Shown: piece after piece, positions 56,780-64,000 of the stretch
Numbering within the stretch: the first letter of the stretch is position 1
Layout of the letters: the number at the start of each line of letters is the position of its first letter
Assembly: GCA_026545765.1 (NCBI GenBank)
Contig: CM048841.1
Span: 75,638,217-75,702,216 of the forward strand
Direction of reading: 5' to 3'
Source: Plantago major
Taxonomy: Eukaryota > Streptophyta > Magnoliopsida > Lamiales > Plantaginaceae
DNA: 64,000 nucleotides
Translations under genes and position numbers: made by a program
The notes under the pieces: generated by a model
What the model was told of the DNA's origin: nothing
The model's database searches: none
Seen by the model: only the letters and a program-made list of their open reading frames with translations

Positions 56780-59700
56780 GTCCAAGACTATGTCTTAAGG
56801 CTAAGAATCTACTTTCTTGTAGTGGCTTAGTGAAGATATCGCAAGTTGGTCTTGATGCCAATCTTGAGTATCTCTATATTTCCTTTTCAACATGGTCTCG
56901 ATGAAGTGATGTCTAACATCAATGTGCTTTGTTCGGCATGAAATTTAGGATTACGTGTAATCGCATAGCACTTGTGTTGTCACGGAAAATGGGAGTTTTC
57001 TTCTCATTGAGTCCATAGTCTTTAAGTTGTTGTATCCACAATTTGTGTTGCACAACAACCGTGACAATATATTCACCTCTGTGGTAGAAGTTGCAATTGA
57101 GTTTTGCTTCTTGCTAAACCATGAGATAAGTCTAGTACCCGGACAAGTTCTGAGGTGCTTTTCCTATCAGCGATGATCCGGCATAATCGTCTAAAGTACC
57201 CAATAAACTCAATCCACTTTCTTTAGGATACCACAATCCTACATCTACTGTACCCTTTACATACCTTAATATTTTCATAGCAATGTTGTAGTGTGTTTGC
57301 ATTGGATTTGTCTGAAATCTAGCACATACTCCAACGGCATATTGAATATCAGGTCTACTTGCAGTGAGGTAAAGTAGTGAACCTATCAATTTCCTATACT
57401 TATGTTCTTCAACACTCTTATCTGATTCAGTATAGGTCATTTTGGTTCCAATTCTCATAGGTATCTTAGCATTCTTTTCAGAAGGCTTAAGATTGAATTT
57501 TGTGAGCATATCTTTTGCATACTTTGTTTGACTAATGGATATTCCATCATTGAGTTGCTTGACTTGCAATCCTAGGAAATAATTCATTTCTCCCATCATG
57601 CTCATCTCAAACTTGCTTTTCATGAGATTTGCAAAGTCATTACAAAGTTGCTTGTCCTTAGATCCAAATATGATGTCATCAACATATACTTGAACTAAGA
57701 GTAGTTTCCCATCATGATTTAAGGTAAATAAAGTTTTATCAACTTCACCTTTCTTGAAACCACTTTCCAGAAGGTACTTGGCCAAAGTGTCATACCATGC
57801 TCTTGGAGCCTGTTTCAGTCCATATAGAGCTTTCTGTAGTTTATAGACCATTTTACTTTCTGAGGAAACTTCAAAGCCAGGTGGTTGCTCAACATAAACT
57901 TCTTCTACAAGTTCACCGTTTAAGAATGCACTTTTGACATCCATCTGATAAACTTTGAAATCTTTATGAGCTGCAAAGGCTAGAAAGAGTCTTATTGCAT
58001 CCAATCTGGCAACTGGTGCATATGACTCGTCAAAGTCTAAGCCTTCAGTCTGGGTAAATCCCTTGGCAACCAATCTTGCTTTGTTTCTGGTTATTTCACC
58101 AGATTCATTCATCTTGTTTCTGAAAACCCATTTAGTTCCAATCACAGATATTCCTTCTATAAATGGAACTAGTTTCCAGACTTTGTTTCTCTCAAATTGA
58201 TCCAACTCTTCTTGCATTGCAGAGATCCAGTCTTGGTCTCCTAATGCTTCTTCTATATTTTTAGGTTCAATATTCGAGATGAAACATCCAAATAGAGAGT
58301 TAGCATTTTCAGCTATTGCTCTCCTAGTCCTAACACCACGATTAATCATTATATATCCTTTGGGATGATCTTGATCCCATCTCTCATAGGTTTTAGTGTA
58401 GTAGGATCAATATCCACGTGATCTAAATGTGAATCACTAAGATTTTGATTTGATACTTTTCAAAGATGTCGAGATATCTGACATATGGGAAATGTCATGG
58501 ATATCTGACACTTTTTCAGTGTTAGAGATATCTGGAACATGCATTTCAGCATTCTTATTTTCAGATACCTCTTCATGATGAAGGTTCTCAGTTACCTGTT
58601 CCATTTCTGGAAAACTCATAGATAATTCCTCATCATGTCTGTGAGTCATCTTGTTGTTACTAGTCATTTCAAGCTTTTCTACGTCAGAGTCATCCTCACT
58701 TTCCATAATGATGTTTCTCCTTTCTGAGGATTCTTCTTTAGAATCCCTCAGTAATAGTTCTTTGAACCTTTCTGACAGTTCATCATTAGGAGGTGTTTTC
58801 TTATTTCCTTCATAGAATACAACATGAATTGATTCTTCAATTTTCTTTGTTCTTTTGTTTTAAACTCTGTAGGCTTTGCTATTTGTGGAATAACCAAGAA
58901 AAACACCTTCATCTGCCTTTGGTTGAAATGTTCTCAGATAATCTTTCCCATTGTTTAGAACAAAACATCTACAACCAAATACTCTCAGATGTTTGATATT
59001 AGGGGGTCTACCAATCAAGATTTCATAGGGGGTCTTGTCATGGTGTTTGTTTATCAAACATCTGTTTTGAGTGTAGCAAGCTGTGTTTACAGCTTCAACC
59101 AAATAAATTTCACTTATTTGATTCATCGCCTAGCATTGTCCTTGACTTCTTTAAGGTTCTGTTTTCCTTTACGCAACACCATTTTGTTGAGGTGTTCTTA
59201 CAGAGGAAAGTTGGTGTTGTATACCTTTGCGGTACAAAACTCCTTTATGTCTTTGGTTGACAAACTTCGGTACCATGGTGCGATTCGATTGCAGATACCT
59301 TGTCATTTTCATGACTTCAAGCTTTTTCAGAAGTTTGGTATCTCCACCGGCATCATATTTGTGTTTGGAAAAGACAACCCAAGTGAATCTTGAAGTCATC
59401 TACAACAACTGGACCATACTTCTTTTACGCATAACTAGTTGAGATGATTCAAAAAGATCCATGTGTAAAAGTTGCAGTGGTCTAACACTAGAGTGTCTGA
59501 TTTTGGACTTGAAAGAGATCTTAGATTGTTTCCCCATCTGACAGGCAGAACAGATACCATCCTTTCTAAAAGATGTTCTGGGAAGGCCAACCACTAACTC
59601 TTTCTTGGCAAGTCTATCCAGAGTTTTGAAGTTCAAGTGACTCATTCTTTTGTGCCATAACCAGTGCTCTTGTGTGACCAGATTGACTCACCATGAGACA

Positions 59701-60070
59701 TTCTTGATTGTGGCGGATGCCCAATCGGCAACATAAAGCGCCTTTCCGCCAACCAACTAAGGTATGCTTTGACTCATTGTCAATTAGTTTGCGATGTTAG
59801 CTTTGAATTTTATAGTAAAACCCTTATGCAACTGGCTCATGCTAAATAGATTATATTTCAAATCCTTAACATGTAATACGTCACCGATTGTTAAAGTCCC
59901 CAATTTGACGTTGCAAATCCAGAGAGGATTTAATTCTCCTCAGAAATCGATATCCGGTCACGTGTTTGCAAGCTTTGTAATCAACCAGATTTGCTTTGTC
60001 TCTGTCATGTGCTTTCGCATCCACTATCAAATAGCCATTGTGCTTTAGTCCAGGAGGCATTACGCACAAC
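56780..60070 (-). pseudogene. E2 pol region: protease, integrase, RT, RNase H
   Basis: Fossil pol on the minus strand. Protease region about 59800-60070, GAG-pre-integrase about 59400-59700, integrase core about 58860-59450, RVT_2 about 57240-58350 with YVDDI near 57675-57690, RNase H about 56780-57240. The RT portion is very similar to that of E1 by eye. Broken. Confidence 0.9.
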
Positions 60071-60082
60071 AGAAGCAGGAGA

Positions 60083-62564
60083 TTAGGTTCTCATATCTTT
60101 GATGGAACGTCGAATTAAAAGTTCTTCGGTAGGAATCCATTTTTGAATGAATTTCTTTGAAATATGCTTTTGTCTGACAGGAACGTAAGGAGGAATTCTA
60201 TTTGAATGAATGTTATCATTAGTATGAATTATTTTCTTCCTTGGTGTGTTCCTAGGTGCTCCATATGATGCTTTCAGATACCTGTCAGGTTTCTGAGTTT
60301 GCTTTTCAGCAAACTTAGCCTTCCTTGCCAGATTTCTTCTAGCCCTGGCATTCAGATTTTCAGTGGCTTGATTTAACTTCCACTTCTGATAATTGCTTTG
60401 AGCAATTCTAGCCTTCAGCCATCGTTCTTGCTCCTGCTTGTACTCATGAGCAAGTTGTTTGCCGATGCCTTTGTAGCCGATACCGTTTCGAGCACTTGAA
60501 GCTATCTGAGATCTTTTCTCAGCAGCTTTGCTAGTCTCTGGTTGGTCCAATTTCTTTCCAGAAAAAGTGACATGGGAGAATTTGCCAGCTCCTGCAATTC
60601 TACCTTTTTGAGAGACATAGCACTATGGGTGTTTACACTTTTCAGTGTTGTGTTTCTTTTCAGAGACGTGCCCAACAGTTTTGTTTTTGACTTGTTTTTC
60701 CCGCAAAGGTTTGGTCGCAACTGCCTTTCCTTTGTCAACAATCTTTGTCTTCTCACCGATACTATAGATTGCATGGGAACCGTCTTGCTGAGTACTTACA
60801 AATGTTCTTCTCTCCTTACTCTTATTCAGAGTGATATAACAATCTGTCTGTGTATTCAGCCCAAGTCCTTTCTTTTCTGAAGGATCTCTTAAGTAAGATT
60901 GTACTTCAGTAAGAGTGTCACTAGCTTTGGCATAAGATTGAAAAGATAATTCTTTCTTCTTGAGTTCCTTGTTCTCAGAAGATCTTCATAATTCTTTCGT
61001 AATTCAGCCATTGCTTCTTTATGTGACTTTTCAGTCTCAGATATCTGAGCTTTGAGAGATGCATTTTCAGCATCCTTTCTCTCAAATTCTTTAACTAATT
61101 GAGAATTTTCCTTTTCAAGAGAATTCTTTTCTTCTTCAAGGTTTTCGGCTCTAGCTCGGATCATTAGAAATTCTCTTTCATAGATGTCAAGTTCTTTCCT
61201 GAGATTTTCTAGATTTTTTATTTCCTCTTCATCACTTTCATAAGTATAACAGGAATTATGTGTTACCTCATCAGCCATAAGACAATTTTCTATGTTGGAG
61301 ATGTCTGGACCGTCAATTTCAGCAACTCCACACATTTCATTCTTCTTGAGGCCGAAGTCGATTATATCATGAGTAACTCCACATAATTCTGGTGATGGTA
61401 AGGTTGAGTCATCTGAATTGTCATCTTCAGAATCTGTCTCAACGTCTAGAGCATCCAGTTGAATTTGGATTTTCTTTCTTTCTTCAGTTAATAACGCTTT
61501 CTGGCTTCTTCTGAAGATTTTCCTATCTTTCTTGTCACCTGTCCTTAGTTTATTGAGGGCAGGACAATCCTTCTTGAAGTGTCCAGGTTTCTGACAATAG
61601 AAATAGATATCGTTTCCAATTTCTGCTTCCTCAGTACATGATGCTTTCTGAGCTGGCTTGTTCAGCGAGCTTTGCATATTTTTGTACTGGTGATAGTTTG
61701 AGCCTAGATGCTTTTTCAGCTTCTCTTTGGCTTTCCTTCTTTCAATTTCTCGACTGATATATTTGCTCATTTGCTTTACAGCAAGAGCATCCTCAGTTTC
61801 TTCCTTGCTTTTCTTCTTTTCAGAAGTTCCTTGAGTGACTAGAGCAACGTTTTGCAACTTTTCAGTTGTTTGTTCTCTTTGAGTTGTCTCATAATCAACA
61901 GTAGCAAGATGAGAGAAAAGTTCCACTGGAGTGATATTTGGCATTCCTTGGTTAAAATAAAAGAATTTGGTATGCTCCCAGTTGTGGTTAAGACTTGACA
62001 ATAGTCTTAATCTTTTACGGGAGAGTATCTGCATTCCCAATTCGCCATGTCACTCATGAGAGTGGTAAATCAAATCAAGTTCTTCGAGTTTCGGTGGGTC
62101 CTTGTTTGAAATTTTGAAATTTCAACTTGAGAACTTCGAACTTGTTTTCTTTGGTTTTCTCGTTCAAGCAGATTTCTTCAATCGGTTGCGAGCAACTTCG
62201 CTTTTAGTTTACGCTTTATCTGTATGTGCTCCAGTGTCGATCGATGATGATATTACGAGCTTGACCATCCAGACGATTTCTCTTGGCATCTTCGATGTCC
62301 GAGTTCTCTGGGCTTTGGATCGTAAATAACTTGACTAGTAGATCTCCCACTTGTTGACGCATCGGTTTGTGAAGATCCTTCGCTTTGATCTCTGTCTCTA
62401 CCATTAGAAACCTCCATGACTTGTTTGAGTTGTTGAATGACTATTGGGCCAGTCTTTATCACTGCGAGCATTTCGTCACTTATGGCTTCAAGGTGGAGCA
62501 TCATGTTATTTTTCCATTTCTCGTAATTCTCTGGTTTGAGAATGGGTGCATCACTCAGAGACAT
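60083..62564 (-). pseudogene. E2 gag region
   Basis: Fossil gag starting MSLSDAPILKPENYEKWK at 62564. It carries a knuckle block CQKPGHFKKDC near 61565-61600, a long coiled coil (about 60950-61250) and a basic tail to 60083, matching E1 throughout. Broken. Confidence 0.88.
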
Positions 62565-62668
62565 ACCTGCACACTTAACACACAAATTAAATAGTCCTCG
62601 AAAATGGACAAAGTTCCTTCACCTATCTGGGGATCTAGGTTCAGTGCAGAAGGCTTGTGAACCTCCCG

Positions 62669-62680
62669 CTCTGATACCAC
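62669..62680 (-). other. E2 primer-binding site
   Basis: Complement TGGTATCAGAGC, next to the 5' LTR. Same initiator-Met tRNA primer as E1. Confidence 0.9.
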
Positions 62681-62681
62681 T

Positions 62682-63814
62682 TGTTGGTCCAGATAACGGC
62701 AAAGTAAAAGACTAGAGAGGGGGTGAATAGTCTTTTAAAACTTTTGTCGATAAAAACTATTTCTCAGATATCTGAATAGATATCTGATACTTAGAATCAG
62801 AGCGCGGAAGACTTAATAAAGATAAGTGCAGAAATAGTTAAAGTGTGTGTGTGTGTTGCTGAAATGTAAATACAGAAAGGTAAATAACACAGCAAGTATA
62901 GTGGTATCTGGAGGTGGCGTAATCCTCCAACTAATCCACTTCGGTCTACCAGAGACCTAGAATTTAGAACAGATAATTGAATTCACCTTACAATAAACCT
63001 ATTCTAAGATTCTTAACAATTGGTTCCCAACCAAATGTTCCCCCTGAGTTGTTCCCCGACTTTCACAGCCAAGTACTTCCTGTACTCAGAAACCTTTGAG
63101 TTATTCCCTAGCTTCCCAAGCTAAGTACTTCCTATACTCAATAACCTTGGAGTTATTCCTTAGTTTCCCAAATCAAGTACTTCCTATACTCTGGTAACCT
63201 TGGAGTTATTCCATGATTTTTCAAACTAAGTACTTCCTGTACTCCACGCCAGTTATGGTGTTGGTTTTGGTTTGAGTTGTCAAATGAGCTTCTTTAATAA
63301 CTTATTCAGTTATTCAGATAGCTCTGTGAATCAAGTATACTTAATACACTTTTCAATGTATGGTATCTTGTTCTTTTTAACTGACCCAAGTCTAAGATAA
63401 ATGTTCAAGAGAATGAATCTCAGATACTTGATCTTTCGTTTCAACTCTTTCACAGATAGCTGAGCTTGTTTAGGATCAGGACACTTAGAACTTCAGTGTT
63501 ACTCAAGATCAAAAGCTTTGGTCGCAACAGAAAGCTTTGAGGATAAGTAAGTTGCTTTGAGAGAGTAAGATGTTCAGCGTTTTTATGCAGTTCAAGGTGT
63601 CTTGTCAAGCAGTCTAAGTGTTGATATTTATAGATGAATTTGAGTGCCGTTTGAATAGTATTCGTTAGGCTCAAATTCAAACTATTGATATCTGTGTATA
63701 ATCTTATGTGTTTTGTCTTCTTCTTCAGAAGCTGCCGTTGCTTTTATTCAGACATCTCTGTCCGTGCATTAAATGCATTGTACTATACTTTTTGTCCTGT
63801 AGTGTCAACGGAAC
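62682..63814 (-). repeat. E2 5' LTR, visible part
   Basis: Collinear with 48366-49510 of the 3' LTR. Interrupted at 63815 by another LTR of the same family (candidate target duplication GGAAC at 63810-63814, its second copy being outside the window). Confidence 0.88.
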
Positions 63815-64000
63815 TGTTGGTCCAGATAACGGCAAAGTAAAAGACTAGAGGGGGGGGGTGGTGAATAGTCTTTTAAAACTTTTGTCGATAACAAATATTT
63901 CTCAGATATCTGAATGGATATCTGATACTTAGAATCAGAGTGCGGAAGACTTTAATAAAGATAAGTGTAGAAACAGTTAATAAGTGTGTGTGTGTGGCTG
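63815..64000 (-). mobile_element. Sirevirus LTR of copy E4, cut by the window edge
   Basis: It begins TGTTGGTCCAGATAACGG in the middle of the E2 5' LTR and follows the family LTR sequence to the window end. It could be a solo LTR or the 3' LTR of a whole nested element on the minus strand. Confidence 0.8.

Larger units (their letters stand above)
48366..63814 (-). mobile_element. Sirevirus-type Copia, copy E2, nested in E3
   Basis: On the minus strand: 5' LTR (62682-63814, interrupted by copy E4), primer-binding site, gag, pol, a 5.4-kb post-pol region, 3' LTR (48366-50042). It inserted into the post-pol end of E3. Visible length about 15.4 kb, longer than E1 because its post-pol region is larger. 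Broken, with at least ten breaks. LTR divergence by eye is about 3%, so it is somewhat older than E1. Confidence 0.93.

Overview
The window is nuclear DNA of a flowering plant, most likely a core eudicot. It has one two-exon host gene of a deeply conserved plant family, a plant microRNA target site inside it, and otherwise plant-type transposable elements (MULE, L1 LINEs with DUF4283/zf-RVT domains, Helitrons, Stowaway and hAT MITEs, Sirevirus-type Copia). It is AT-rich, with no bacterial-style gene packing. An asterid is plausible, but that is only an impression.

Layout. 1-1670: right part of a MULE whose transposase tail converges on a GRF zinc-finger ORF. 1833-3199: a 5'-truncated LINE with a 16-bp target duplication. 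3307-5050: an element with long terminal inverted repeats, each built of two tandem units. 5336-10385: a nearly full-length L1 LINE on the minus strand with an 18-bp target duplication. 11.0-20.8 kb: a Helitron-rich zone holding minus-strand 3' termini with short hairpins, a tandem array of about 400-bp units, captured RNase H-like fragments, a 301-bp hAT MITE with a perfect 8-bp duplication, and a plus-strand Helitron copy ending at 16,638. 21,487-33,898: a Sirevirus-type Copia element (plus strand) inside a roughly 50-bp-period tandem array. 34.9-37.3 kb: a second copy of the plus-strand Helitron family, then the remnant of a putative autonomous Helitron with a PIF1-like helicase and the same terminal hairpin. 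37.5-39.7 kb: three small MITEs. 40,473-44,286: the host gene. 44.8-46.4 kb: a Copia gag/LTR fragment. 46.4-64.0 kb: a nest of at least three more Sirevirus copies, all on the minus strand.

The host gene is the ortholog of Arabidopsis LCR (LEAF CURLING RESPONSIVENESS, F-box only protein 6), the miR394 target. It has a short first exon, a 2.4-kb intron and a second exon with the F-box, a propeller-like C-terminal region and a miR394 site at 44,037-44,056. It should encode a 474-residue SCF substrate receptor acting in shoot meristem and leaf development.

The rest is a record of transposition. Nesting order can be read from target duplications and from paralogous empty sites: a MITE in each of the two Helitron copies, a Sirevirus in the tandem array, a Sirevirus in a Sirevirus. 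The points most worth following up are the large extra ORF region after pol shared by two Sirevirus copies, the Helitron family present as both a helicase-bearing remnant and non-autonomous copies, the duplicated-TIR element, and the MULE with a convergent GRF zinc-finger gene.
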